From contig CM060461.1 in the NCBI GenBank assembly GCA_030544235.1, positions 8,832,449-8,896,448 on the forward strand: a stretch of DNA of 64,000 nucleotides, in the 5' to 3' direction. Origin of the DNA: Lepturacanthus savala (Eukaryota > Chordata > Actinopteri > Scombriformes > Trichiuridae). Numbering within the stretch: position 1 is the first letter of the stretch; the number at the start of each line of letters is the position of its first letter. A program made the translations under genes and the position numbers. The notes beneath the pieces were generated by a model that had not been told where the DNA came from, did not search any database, and worked only from the letters and a program-made list of their open reading frames with translations. This document shows, in pieces, positions 24,201-36,809 of this stretch.

Positions 24201-27200
24201 GTAGCTGCATTAAAATTGCAATCAGGTGGATCTTGGTTTCCATAAATGTGCAGTTTGGAACCATTTTTTTCTTAAGTTAATGCCTTCAAATCCCTGCACT
24301 ACGTGCCGTATTGTAGCTGTTGGGTCACTGCAACATTACAATTGTAAATTGAGACGTACTATTATTTTCTATTTTTGTATATTTGTCTAAATCTCAACAG
24401 TGTCATATTACCCAAACCTCCCAAAATATTCTGTGTTTTATCCATTGAAAGTGATCGAGTGCGAGATAAAGAAACAATTGTTTGAGAGACCAGATACTGT
24501 TATAAACATAAACCAGTTGTTTGCCTTGTTGGTTCAATTATGGTTAACGAACATTGAATAGAACACATTTCAGAAGAGTTCGCATTGCACAATGTTCTCA
24601 TTTCCCTTCAGGCACAAATCAAACAAGTCACTGCATGTGTTTATACTGTTTCCACAGAGGGAGCTCATCTGTCAGAGCTTGGCTTGTGCTTATGAAGCCA
24701 GAACGGTTTTGTTTCTTCTCTTATCTGTCACCATAGCCAATGTACGCTATAGATCAGTAAGTCAACATGTATTTATTGGTTTCAAAGAGAAATTTGCTCT
24801 AATTCAATTATAATTATATTCTAGGTTAATGTTTAAATATCTTTTAAGTTTGCTACATTTGGTGGAAAACATTCAACATTATTGAAATAATATAAATTGC
24901 TACCAAATGACTGCTTTGAAGTGGATTATTGTAACTAACACCTACCTGTAAAGATGAAACCCAGGCTAATTTCTCTGGAGAAATAACAGTAATTCTTATC
25001 CATTCCTTCTATATGTTTGATCTTATCAGCTAAACAAAGCTGTGTGATGAATACATTTGAACAAAATACAAATTCTAGCTGAAAAGCTACAGTGCAAAAA
25101 CAATCAGCATGTTTGTTCACTCTGTATGAAACCCGGGAGACTTGCAGTGCCCTCCACAGGTCAATCCTCATCTACCACTAATGACATATGAAAATACTGA
25201 AGAATTGCATGTATTTTCTGGCCTGATCCCTGCTAGAAATAATAATTGTAAAAGATTGTGCAAAACATTAGATTGCACATTATATTCTGCATTGTCACTG
25301 CATGTATGCTGTACACTGGCTCATCTGAAATGAATAAAAGTCCAAATGAAAATATCTCTTTGAAGTTAGTGTGTTTGCCAAAAATCCCATAGTAGGAATG
25401 GTGATTTTCTCTTCTCACAGCAGTCGTCATACTACATGCCAACCTGTATGGACAACAAATATTTTTGTATTGCACTTTTTTTTGATATAACAAAATAAAA
25501 ATACAATCTATATAGTCAACCTTTTCACCTTTGTACTAAGTCAAACTGCAATTCTCTTCATATTTAATCGCCAATTGATTTATTACAGATTATCATTTAT
25601 CTATGGTTCATAATCCTTGCACTAACATTCTGTTTCTGTGAAAAACAAAAGTACTTTCATCTAAATAAAGTATTGACATTGACATTGGTTATGTGATTGC
25701 CTCAATCTATAAATATTTTACTCTGTGTGTTTCAAGCATACGGTATCTGAAAAGTAAAGGCTGCAATTAGATGAAATTTGCTTTCTAGTTACGATTCCAT
25801 ATGTAAAAGACCTTGATTTTGATAACTCCTGACCTTTATAATTTACCTTTATCTGCACATTCCCAAAAATAGAAAGAGAAATAAATTATTTTTAATTGCT
25901 TTCCTCTTAATTTCGTTTGATCTCTTCTGTTTACAAATTGATGATCACAAGTAATGTTAAATCAGTGTCTTTATTTAGTCTACAGCATTGAGACAATTCT
26001 GTCACCATCGCCACTAAACCTTTTTTGTACTGAGTGCCAAAATAGTTTTTCACATACTGATAAAAGTCTTTCTGCTTTCATATGCATGCAAAAATGATAG
26101 CTACAGTGAGGAGATACAACAACGGATCATATTGTTGGAAAGGAAAGCCCCGAAGTGTATCATCACACGGCCTAAATCCAAGTTGGCAGTAGACCATCAT
26201 CTCCTGACAAATATTATGCCATTAATCACTCAAGATTTTTAGAACATGGGATCACAACCAGGAAAGGAGATAATCAAAGCCAACTATAGTTTTTTTTCTT
26301 GTTGGATTTACAGGTTGCTTTGCCAACTAGCTCTTTCATGTACTAGTTCTGTGACTGAACCTGCACAGCCAGCAGTGAGCAAGACCAGAATCACACAATG
26401 GACTGAGGCAATTTGGGATTAAATTATAGTGTTATATAGATATATGACCTGCTTTAAGGCGGGGAATTTTCTGACTCCTTCTGTGCATCACAGCACATCA
26501 CTGTGCGTTTTGCAGAAGTTGAGTAATAACCAACTGAAGCGGACGCCAGTATCCTGGAGGAAAGGGCAGTTCCATGTAATGCCTCATTGGGCTTGAGCTG
26601 TGTGAGCACTGGTAAGAGCATAAATAGTGAACAGGACTATCATATGTCCACCCAGGCACACACGGCTCATTAATATCTGTCACAAGGCGTTCCTCAAAAT
26701 CTGTGTGGAAAGAACACATCAGCCTATTTTCATGAATTAACAGGAAAAGCTTTGGTTGGATACGCGATATGGAAAAGCTGACAAGTGGCTTTAATGCAAA
26801 ACTTCTCAACCGTCGGATCACAGTGTGACTAAGAGGAGGTCACTTCATATCTGATTCTCTAAAATTGCTGTGTCATACATCAACGAGTCAAGCTCTCCTG
26901 ACAATACTAAATAAAGGCCTAAAACGGGCATTTTCCACAAAATCATGCTGAATTCCCAACTTCATTTTCACTCAATGCTACACATCGATATACATATTTA
27001 TTACTTAAATTAACAGGTAATAGTGACATTGTGATAATATTACTGCATAATATCCTTCCGGTCAGCTTCAGGTCTTTCAGAATTTCAAGGTCCGCCAAGC
27101 ATTATTGATTTGAAGATATAACTTTTATGGTCTGATAAAGCTGTCTCTGTGACATCTGTCGGGGAATTCCACAGACAATATAAAGTCATTGAACACGGTT

Positions 27201-28060
27201 TCACCTTTACACAGTACACAATGCTCTCTAAGTGATCAGCAGTATTTCTATTGTTATACTTAAAAAGCTAACCTGTGGTAATGAATAGAACTGGCACTAC
27301 CAAGTATGCAAAGCAATATTGTTAATATGTATTGTAGGTTTATGGCTGTTGCTAAATGCTCTGATGTTGAGAGGTAAATCTGCTCGTTCTGAGTTAAATG
27401 AAAATTAAGTATAAATTGAAAGATTAAATAAGTAGAGAAACAGTAGTTTGTTGTTGCAGAGTTTCACAGACCAGACGTTAATAACAGGTCTGTGGGTGTG
27501 TGTGTAACATTACTAGTGATGTGTGTCAACTGCATGTACAATGGGAAAAAGTAAACACTGTCGGATAAATTAAAGAGAAGACTCCTGTTCCTGTATTTTA
27601 TTTTACACAGGCAGCCTAACATATTTGACCCACCAATATGATTGATTTGCTGATATTTCTTTTATAAGAAAATACAGATAAATAAATAGATGTAAATAAT
27701 AATAAGGATTGAGAATAATAAAGATGATTATTTCTAAGAAATGCTACTCTCCATTCCTACACATGCATGCTTGAGAATCCATAACTTCTTAAAAATCTTC
27801 AGTTTTCATTGCACAAAATTTCTAACTCCTACTGCACTTGTGTTACTTGAACCAACAGATATTTCCAGTTCTCTGTCTAAGTCCTATATGGGGCACATGG
27901 TAAGATTAAAACCTAAATTAAGCAACACACTGATCACTGATCTCGGAGAAAAAGCTATGAAAAAATATCCATCAGTGTCAATTAAAAGAAAAAAGAAAGA
28001 AATCCGAGCTGGGGCCAAAGGTCATGTGAGAGTTTATGGTAACGTGAGCTGTGGCGCAAT
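21211..28060. other. Intergenic region without recognisable gene
   Basis: About 7 kb between divergently oriented ranbp3 and the chemokine. Open frames here (for example 22136-22543, 23153-23410 and 26498-26821, all minus) lack family resemblance and splice context. One repeat copy lies at 22684-23000. Confidence 0.55.
22684..23000 (+). repeat. Second copy of the intron repeat seen at 17960-18235
   Basis: Both copies share, in the same order and orientation, CATCATGTTT, ACACACG.TGGCACAGTGTCA, CTCACAGTGTGAA, ATATCTGCA, TCATTCAAGGA-like and CCATGTTTTTATA words, with roughly one mismatch in five. The family name is unknown to me. Confidence 0.7.
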
Positions 28061-28071
28061 GCCTTTGGATG

Positions 28072-28144
28072 CTTATAAGAGCTTTGCCTGCACAGGTTGA
28101 TAGACACAAGACGAGAGCTTCAAAGCACATTAGGAGCACGAGAG
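28072..28144 (+). promoter_or_regulatory. Chemokine core promoter and non-coding first exon
   Basis: TATAAG at 28074-28079 is followed by a short segment ending in GAGAG at 28144 and a strong donor GTGAGT at 28145. The next acceptor (TTTTACAG, ending 28866) leads directly to the ATG-containing exon. I infer a 5' untranslated exon of about 40 nt. Confidence 0.6.
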
Positions 28145-28886
28145 GTGAGTTATCGGTTTCCTAATAGAGACACGATGCTCTCTTTTTTTACCTGGAGTTT
28201 CCTCAGTAATTAATCTTTTTAAGAAATATATGCTACTTCTTTGTAACGGTAATTAGTATTCCATCAGAACACAAATATATAATATATAATATATATAGTT
28301 ATTATTACTTTCCTTTATTAATAATAGCTCACATTAATTCATGATAATTTGATGTAAATGTACACGGCATCCACTCTGATTTAACCCACAGGCTAATTAA
28401 AGTTTAAGAATTATAATTATACTATATTATAAATTTTAATTGAACTCAGACAGATTTTCATTAGTATTGAGCAAGGATTCAGTAACATTATTCATTCAAT
28501 GATTCGTTCAACATTATCTGTGTATTTGCTTCAGAAAAAAAAAACAAAAAAAAAACAATGAAATGCATTTCGGTTCTTTACCAAAAGTCCAAGAAAGCAG
28601 AAATACAGCATTAGTAGACATGTTTTACAAATGTGACTAATACAAGTGCCAACATGATCTGTAATTTGAAAAGGGAACTGAAAATTGTTCAGGAGTTGTT
28701 AGATACATATTACAGAGTTAACCAACGAGAGCCGAAGTCAAATATTTGTTCAAGGTTCAGACGTTAATGGGGTAGGTGTGAAAGGAGGTATAATAATCAC
28801 ATCGCGATAAGATTAACTGAAGACTAACTCTTCTTATTTATTTATTTTTATTTTTTTTTTTTACAGCTGCCAATATCTACTGCAAC

Positions 28887-29706
28887 ATGCGGTTCAACAC
28901 ACTGTTCCTTCTGCTGATCCTTGGTGGCTTCTGCCTTGCATTGGCACAAGGTTAGACACAGTAAAGTACTAACATTAGCGTCACATAAAATACCGAGCTG
29001 TGAACACACAGCAAAGATAAAATGAGGGTCAATGAGGCGTGTTTATTGCCTAAGTACCTGTGTGGGAGGATGTGTTCTTACCTTTTGCACCTTCAGAATT
29101 CCAGGAGTGCATGCATTGTCTTTTTATTGTCAGTTATTGTTGTATAAATTATACCATACATACTGTAGTGGCACCGGAGTGGACTTTGTGTCTGATTGTA
29201 CTGTGCTGGATTTCTAATCCTTCAGTTTCTTATGATGACTGCTGTCTGAAGTATGTCAAAAAGTTGAACAAGGGCGCTCAGAGACATGCGGTGGCTTACA
29301 GACGCCAGGAGCCAGACGGAGGCTGCAACATCCCTGCTGTCATGTAAGTACACGTGCAATAAAAGTCAACGAAAGCCTTAAGGTTTCTATTTCCCCAAAA
29401 CATCCACAAAAAAATCCCACCATTGCTACTGAAAATCAACATCTGCTTGCATCACTTTTCCTTCAGCTTCACCATGAAGAGGGGTCGCCAGTTTTGCGCA
29501 GACCCCAGAGAGAACTGGGTGATAGAACTGATTAAGAAGATTGAGAAAAGGAACCCCCGGAATGGAAACCACATCAGGAAGGTGATTACTGATTCTTATT
29601 CTAATTCTATTTTATGAAAAAAAATTGTCACTGAAAAGTGATGTTCAAACTGTTGTCTTTGCTCTTGCTTTCACAGCACCATCCACAACAGAAGTACAAA
29701 CTCTGA
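28887..29706 (+). CDS. ccl25: CC chemokine, CCL25-like
   Basis: A small secreted chemoattractant. Coding exons 28887-28950, 29226-29343, 29467-29581 and 29677-29706 total 327 nt (108 aa). Residues 1-21 form a signal peptide (hydrophobic run LFLLLILGG, ending ALAQ). The mature part has the adjacent cysteine pair Cys27-Cys28 in YDDCCLKYV, then Cys55 in DGGCNIPAV and Cys71 in GRQFCADP, the four-cysteine CC chemokine pattern. WVIELIKKIEKR is the C-terminal helix. The DCCL start and G.CN..AV.F segment resemble CCL25 more than other CC chemokines. The fourth exon adds only nine residues, so the long tail of mammalian CCL25 is missing. Skipping that last splice would give readthrough ending at 29617. 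An AATAAA lies at 30262-30267. CCL25 recruits CCR9-positive thymocytes and gut lymphocytes in mammals; that role here is inference. Confidence 0.8.
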
Positions 29707-30261
29707 GGGTGAATCCAGATCATCTGCAATCTGCCATATTTTATTACAAAGCGTCAGGAGGATTTATGGTGGTTTTATGGTGTCTTGCTGGAAGGCAAAC
29801 AAGGACGCCATTAAGGAAATCTTGTTGTATTACTTTTGCTTTCACTCCATGTTAAGATAAAAGGTCAAAAGCTCAGGTAGAATCACAGCAACACTGTTGC
29901 TTAGGGTTGAACTGCTGCTGCTGACTGGCCACCATACATTAAGTGCCTTTAATAGCATGGCTGCTTCAGTGAGAATATTTGTGACTGCTTTCCTCTTTTA
30001 AGAACATAAATAAGCTATTTAGATATCTAAATGGTGATGGAGTGTTAATGATAATGAACAAATACAAATATTTAGATTTCTTGCAGATAGATTTCTAGAT
30101 ATCTATCAAATACTTGTATATTTGCAAACGATGAATGTAATTTACTCCCTGAAATGTGTGTCATAGAAAAGGAGAAATCTTAATTTTTCAAATTGTTGTA
30201 ATGTCTGTCTTTTAATACGTTTTGTGTAGAGGTTTTATGTGTTTTCACAAAGCATTATGAC

Positions 30262-30267
30262 AATAAA
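30262..30267 (+). terminator. Polyadenylation signal of the chemokine gene
   Basis: AATAAA about 555 nt after the stop codon; a consistent 3' end for the single downstream UTR. Confidence 0.6.
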
Positions 30268-30854
30268 CATTTTTATCACCTTCATCTCAGTGTCATTTAC
30301 GAGTATGATGAGTAAGGTTATGTACATATAAATGATTATTGATAGTTTATTCTATGTGTTCTTGTGATTCTTAACACTTTTGTCAAGCAATCTTTTATTA
30401 AAACAAGTGACAGAAAAGATGACAAGGGATGAGTGATGAATTGTAAAAAAAAAAAAAAAAAAAAAGAGTGACAAATTGTATAAAAAAAAAAATTGAAAAT
30501 TGTTTGGCCAGGGTAAAGTTAAAAAAATGTGATGGAGAAGTCGGTAACAATATACTAACACAATATTTACCTTAATGCCAAGCTCCTGGTCTGCGTCTGC
30601 GGAATCTGGTCTCAAATTTCCTCATCAGGCTGCTTTAAAATCACCCTTTTCACGTAGTATTCTCATAACTAAACACTTTTGATGACAGTAGCTTAAATAT
30701 TCTACTCTCATCCTAAAACATTTAAAGTGAATTCACTTCAAGGGATTACTGCAGTAAAAATAAATGAACAAGGAAAGGTTGAAGTGACACATTGACTACT
30801 TACTGTAATGTTTCCACATGATTTATCATGATTTAACTACCAAATAAAAAAATA

Positions 30855-30970
<116 letters not shown>

Positions 30971-31859
30971 TTGACAGCCGCAAGGATTTGTCTGCTCTAA
31001 ACTTGCTTGACACAGGATGCAAATTCAGCAAAATGGGCAAAATCCCATAGATTAAAAGTGATTGTGAAATACCTGCGAGGAGAAAATGGACACATATAAA
31101 ACAGACTGTGAAGCATTGTGCTGATTTACAACCAACAGTATCTGATCTGACATGGAGTTGGATTTACCCACTGAGCTACAGGTATGTGCTTTTATTCTCT
31201 TATCTCCACTGGTATTCACAGGAACTGCTGGGACACGCAGGTGATAAAATCCTCTGTGTCTGCTGAACAGCTCCAATGAGACTAACGTTAATATCATGTG
31301 ATTATTGTCATGTTAGAAATCAGTTATAGAGCAATCAATATTTAAAACCTGAGAATTACACCGTTTAAATATTTTCTTGGTTTGACTGCCAACTCAGCTC
31401 CAAGGCAATGTTGACAGATAACATAGCAAATAACCTGTAATAATTACAAAGACATTCATGGAAGATGCAATAATGATGGACATGACATACAGAGAGGCAC
31501 CAGCTTTAGAGGTCAAAGAATTGGGTTACAGTTTGAAAAGGATTGCAGGTGCTGAGGCTTCGTTTCTTCTTGTTAATATCACAACAACGCTGACAAATGT
31601 GCTGCGCTCTTCGCTTCTGCATGCTCGGGCAAAACGAAATGGCTGGTTTGCATTGTGAGCAGAAACTTAACCTTTCTTTTACCAAAGGAAAAAAAACATG
31701 AAAGGAATGTATGAAATGGAAAACAATATGTGAAAAAAATATCTTCACACTGATAGAAATTTGATGAAATACAATATATGTTTTAAGTTCAGCTTGAAGC
31801 TATCAAATGTGACAGGGGGCTTTAAATAGATGGAGCATACAGACTGTGATGCTGCACTG

Positions 31860-32560
31860 TGGTGCTTCCAGGTAAAAATGTCAACCAGGCAGGTACAATG
31901 TTCACCATCTTCACCACTGTGTTAGCATGGTATCGTTTGATAATTAATATTCAACACAATGCACAGCTGAGGAATGTCAGATCCAGTATTTGGTCATAAC
32001 GTAATATATTGGATATTAACCATTGCATTTTAACCAGATGATGATGCAATATTAAAGGTCAGATGATCAGATTAATATATTTCATTCTATGGGGATCATG
32101 AATGATGGCATTAAATGTCAAGGCAATCCATCCAATAGTAAAGTCAGTAGGACATCATCTGAGAACCATAAATGTCTGTAGCCTACAATATTGTGTGCCA
32201 CTCCATCACGTACATATTTAATCAAAAATTGAAGAAAACAGACCCGCTGGTGATGCTAAAGGAAAAATCACTAAAGTCATGAGAATTTACCCTCTAAGGA
32301 ACTTGAATACTGGTAGGAAATTTCATAACAATTTACTCAATAGTTAGTCAAAATATTTCACTCTGAACCACAAATGCCAAACTCATGGTGCTAGAGGAAA
32401 CATCAGGGGATCATCAAAGTCTGTGGGATTTATCATCTTGGTAATATGACTGTCTTACATAATTTTAGGGCAATCCATCCAATAAGTGTTGATTTATTTC
32501 AGTCATGACCAAAGTTGTGGACTAACATCATGATCCCTATAGGATCATCCCGTTAGCCTA
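31860..32560. repeat. Interspersed repeat with CAATCCATCCAATA units
   Basis: GGCAATCCATCCAATA occurs at about 32122 and 32468. ACCATAAATGTC/ACCACAAATGCC, ATCATCAAAGTC and CATGATCCCTATAG recur between them. This matches a familiar fish repeat made of roughly 130-bp units. Ends are approximate. Confidence 0.6.
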
Positions 32561-33879
32561 GCTAAAAGCAGAAATGGCAACATTACAAGTCAAAGTCCAA
32601 TTTATTTATAAAGCACCAAAAACATTTGACCAAAAATGTTGGACAAGTGAAAGAGAATGACCTTAAAACTATGTAATAGACACACAAATCTTTGAGCACA
32701 GGCCTGTTCCTTGTTGTTGTATCTCTGAGATGTAAAAAGAAATGTTGAAACAGAAGTCTTGTGCACACATGTTGTAATTATAAATCATAGCCCCAACAGT
32801 ATGTGAGTGTGAAAACATGAAGCAAACCAACCAATCAAGCAGTCGTAAAACATTGCACACCAACGTTTTTTTTTTTTTTTTAAGACATATCTTATATTTA
32901 TTGCCATTAATACCTTGTAGGGTTCAGGTTTGTGTCAAAAAAAGCTGTCCTGACAGCTACTGTCTTTCAGCGAACTATGTTTTCATGAACATAATTCACT
33001 GTTCGCCTGACCTATTTATGCTGATATAGACCAGATATACTGTATGCTGCAGCACTGTGAATATAGTGAGTAACTTAAATATGTTAATTGTATAGATTTC
33101 AGGAAACCTCTTGAGGTGTTTTAAATAAACATTATTACATATATGAACATACTGTTTCAATTACGTTAGTATAATAAAAATACATATAGTATGAAACACA
33201 AAGAGACACAGGAGTTGAAAGTCAAAAATACAGAGTCCCTTCTAGTTTTAAACAAATACAAGATTACTTAATTCCCTATGTTTTTCCCATATTTATTATT
33301 AAAGTAATACTACAGAATATAAATAATAAAGAAAAAAACATGATTGAAAAGTTTAATAAGACCAGGCGGTTAAATATCAAAGAAATCTAGACCCTGAAAG
33401 AAATAGTGAAATAAAAACGACAGATCCTTGCTTTAGGACATTTCACATAATTAAAAAAAATGGATGTGGTTTTGTTATTGTCACATTCCTTTTGATTTAC
33501 TAAGAGTTAGTAATCACTGTCAGCCCTCATGAGACAGTTTGTTCATGCTCAGTTGTTATAAATGCAGTTCGAACTGTAAAAAACCTTAGATGTTATCTTA
33601 GTGGACAACAGTGCCAAGTCTGGGCACAGAAACTGCCACTAGGTCTATACTTTTATCCAAAGTGATCTCCAGTAACACAAGAGCATCTATTGATAGTGAA
33701 ATTTGAATCTGAAAGCTGTAGTTGTCTGAAGGTACAAAAACAGGGATGTTTTTAAAGGAACAGTTTGACATGTTTTAAAATGCTTATTTGCGTTTGTTTC
33801 CAAGAGTTGGACTCTGGTCCGATATAAATCTTGTCGTTCTCGGAAAGAAGGCAAAACTATGTGAACTGAATCGAACAAA

Positions 33880-36809
33880 CTACATGACGCTACAGACCTC
33901 AGACTGACGGTTTTTCAGCAGGCGGTCTGAGGCTTCTCTCCATCTGTTCTGGGACTCTTTGGTGCACATCTGGCTGTAGCCCACAGCTTCCACAGACCTC
34001 TCCTGGATGCGATGTAACAAGATCCGATAGGCCCCGGTAACGGGGCTTCTCAGATCTAGACCGTTGTTAATGAGGTGCGCCTTGGTGATACCGAGGTTCT
34101 CCAAAGCTGCCTTAACGTTTAGATCGTCCGAGCTGAGGTTGTCGGAAGGCTGGGCCAGGTGGTAGGGTGTGGGGCTGTATGTGGGGAAGGCCTGGGGGTA
34201 CTCGATGCCTCTCATCCAGTCACTGGCCATGATCTGTGTCACAGTGAGGCGGTCCGCAGGCACGGGCCTCAGGAGGCCAGTAATGATCTGCTGGCATGAT
34301 ACAGGTACATAAGAGGGAATGGTGTAGGAGCCCTGCAGGATACAACACTTGAGTTTGTCTGTGCTGGGAGCTTTGAAGGGCATAGTGGCAGTCACCATGA
34401 AGTAAAGCAAGACACCCAGTGCCCAAATATCTGCGTATTGACCGACATAGCCTCTCTTCTTGAACAGTTCGGGGGCTGCGTATGGCGGAGAACCACAGGA
34501 AGTGTGGAAGATGTCGTTAGGTTGGCAGCAGGACGCACTGAGACCAAAGTCGCCCACTTTAATGCAGTAGGTGCTGGTGTAGAAGATATTCTCTGCCTTC
34601 AGGTCCCTGTGGACAATGTTATGATCATGCTAAGAAAAGGAAAAGAAAGTGGAAATAGAAATAGAAAGTTAAAAGCTGGGATCTAGACATGAGAATCAAA
34701 ACCAAGTGAAAATGCTGCATTCTCAGGTGTTCCCAATACCAGATTCATTACACAACTGTGCTAAAATATTAAACATTCATTCATCTTCTATACCCACTTA
34801 TTCCTCATTATGGTCGCGGGGGTCTTATGGAGCCAATCCCAGCACATTACAGGCGAGAGGCAGGGATACACCCCAGATGGTCACCAGCCTATCGTGAGGC
34901 ACACACACCATTCACTCACACGTTCACACACAAATTTTGAGTCTCCAATTAACCTCAGCATGTTTTTGGACCGTGTGAGAAAGCCGGAGTGCCCGGACAG
35001 AACCCACACAGACATGAGGAGCACATGCATACTCCACACAGAAAGGTCCCAGCCCAAGGTCTTGAACCTGCGACCTTCTTGCTGTGAGGCAACAGCAGTA
35101 ACCACTGCTGCACCGTGTTGCCCTGCACTAACATATAAATTCCAAAACATTTTTTTATGTGCTATTATTTTAACGTGCAATTCGTTAGATTTTTTCCTCA
35201 CTGTTGACGTACCATATGTTTGACTGCAGACAGAACCTGAGAAAACAAAATCTTGCTCTCCAGGTCCGAGAGGCGGCCCCTGGTGTTGATCCGACAGAAC
35301 AGCTCTCCTCCGCTGGCTAACTCCATCACCAGATAGAGCCTCTTGAACGTCTCCACCACCTCGTACAGACACACTATGTTGGGGTGGGCCAGCTTCTCCA
35401 TGCAAGAGATTTCAGAGGCAAAAAGTGTCCTCGACTGCTTGTCCAGACGCACCTTATCCAGGATTTTCACTGCTACTCTCTCTGTCGGGGTGAGGCAGAT
35501 ATGGCGAAGACAGTGAGTCAACAAGACACATTTTACCTCTTTACAATGTTGTGTTTTAAGCTGTAAATGATCTGTTTGTTTATATATTTTGATCCCATGC
35601 TGGGTTAGAGTGGTTCACTCTTTAAACTGCATTTTTACAGCCCATCCATTAGATTGTTGTTTCAGAATAAATATTATTGTATATAAAATATACAATAATA
35701 CTTTATATTTGAAAGATTATTACATTTTTATAGTACATTTGCATAAAGACAAACAAATAAATGGAAATAAACATAAACTCCATAGCAAAGGCCTCACATA
35801 TGTTATGTCTCCTCTCTGCCATGAAACTTAATCATTTTATAAAATACTCATTCTTTATTATGTACAACTGTGCATCCTGCTACTGGAAATACTTACTGGA
35901 CTTCCTAAAAAACATATTATTTACTTTTGCTGAAAACTACAGGGGCCAACTGTTTTAGGAGATAATTTTGCCTTTCTTAAGTATGAGAGTATACATTTCT
36001 GACCCACTTTTGAATTGATTGATCTAAAATAGTGGAGCTAATAGAGGAGTCTCTCTTATACATACTCTTCATTAACTGCAGCCATGCCAGGCCTTAAAAC
36101 CAACCAGACTGATATATTATATTCATGTAGATCACATATTTTCTGCTCATCATTCAAAAAATAATTTTATATCATTACCAAAGAATGTGAGAAGATGAAA
36201 AAATGTTTTAGGTTTATCTAGTGAAATAAGTTAATTGTGCATCTACTGTTCTAAAGTTGCTGTGAAAATGGGTGTAAAAGAAAAGGGCAAAGCATGAAAT
36301 ATCTCACCTTTGGTCAGGTCATGTATTCCTAGTCTAACGTGGGAGAAGTTGCCGGAGCCAATCTCCCCCCTCAGCTCATAGAGCCCCACCCGCCGTCCAA
36401 ATGTCAGATCATTTATCACCTTCTCTGAGTGGGTCAGGTCATAGAGAGCCTTCCCAAACGTGGTGCACAGGATCGCCTCCTGCTCCTCTGTCATGTTCTC
36501 CTTTGTCTCCACATTTTTATTCCTTTCTCTGGGTTTTGGCGATTGCAGGGCAATGATCTCCTGATGTGGAGTTGTTCTCAGTTGAGCCCCTGAGGAGGAC
36601 AGAAAAGTAAAGCTGGCGTTAAACTTTGGAATGCAACAACAATGTTTGTGTTCTTATATATAGCATTGCAAAAAGTCTATCTATCCACACCTTAAAATGC
36701 TAGCATTGAAAGTGATCTTGCAAAGCATCTTGTACTCACATGCTTTCCCTTTTATATTCTTCTTACTCCTTTCTGTTTTGAAGGCATTGTTTCTGTTGTC
36801 TAAATACAT
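33880..36809 (-). CDS. nim1k: NIM1-family serine/threonine kinase (AMPK-related)
   Basis: Four coding exons: 36740-36809, 36308-36589, 35213-35481 and 33880-34629, total 1371 nt (456 aa). Exon 1 was found by phase: its GCAT|GTGAGT donor supplies the single base needed, its ATG is the first after an in-frame TAA, and its sequence is not itself conserved. The kinase domain has glycine loop GEIGSGNFSHV (residues 98-108), Lys123 in VAVKIL, HRDLKAEN (Asp216), DFG (234-236) and SCGSPPYAAPE, with Thr250 in the activation loop. The downstream segment LGITKAHLINNGLDLRS and GAYRILLHRIQ match the C-terminal region of NIM1. Closest family member is NIM1K; whether this is the one-to-one orthologue or a duplicate is undecided. 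An inverted SINE sits in the intron between the last two exons. Confidence 0.88.
34776..35138 (-). mobile_element. Second tRNA-like SINE copy, in a kinase intron
   Basis: Reverse-complement copy of the 3088-3455 element. It shows the complement of the B-box near 35068-35080, the GCATACTCCACACAGAAAGGTCCCA-like body and a CATTCATTCATC tail complement at the left. Clear flanking duplications were not found. It lies between coding exons 3 and 4 of the NIM1-like gene. Confidence 0.85.

Noticed and set aside
26498..26821. 107-aa minus-strand frame
   Set aside because: No recognisable motif, start context or neighbouring exon.
27741..28100. 119-aa plus-strand frame before the chemokine
   Set aside because: It overlaps the TATA box and inferred start site of the chemokine gene and resembles no known protein.
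34881..35405. 174-aa minus-strand frame near the kinase
   Set aside because: It joins a wrong frame of a kinase exon with the inverted SINE; the spliced kinase frame explains the exon.
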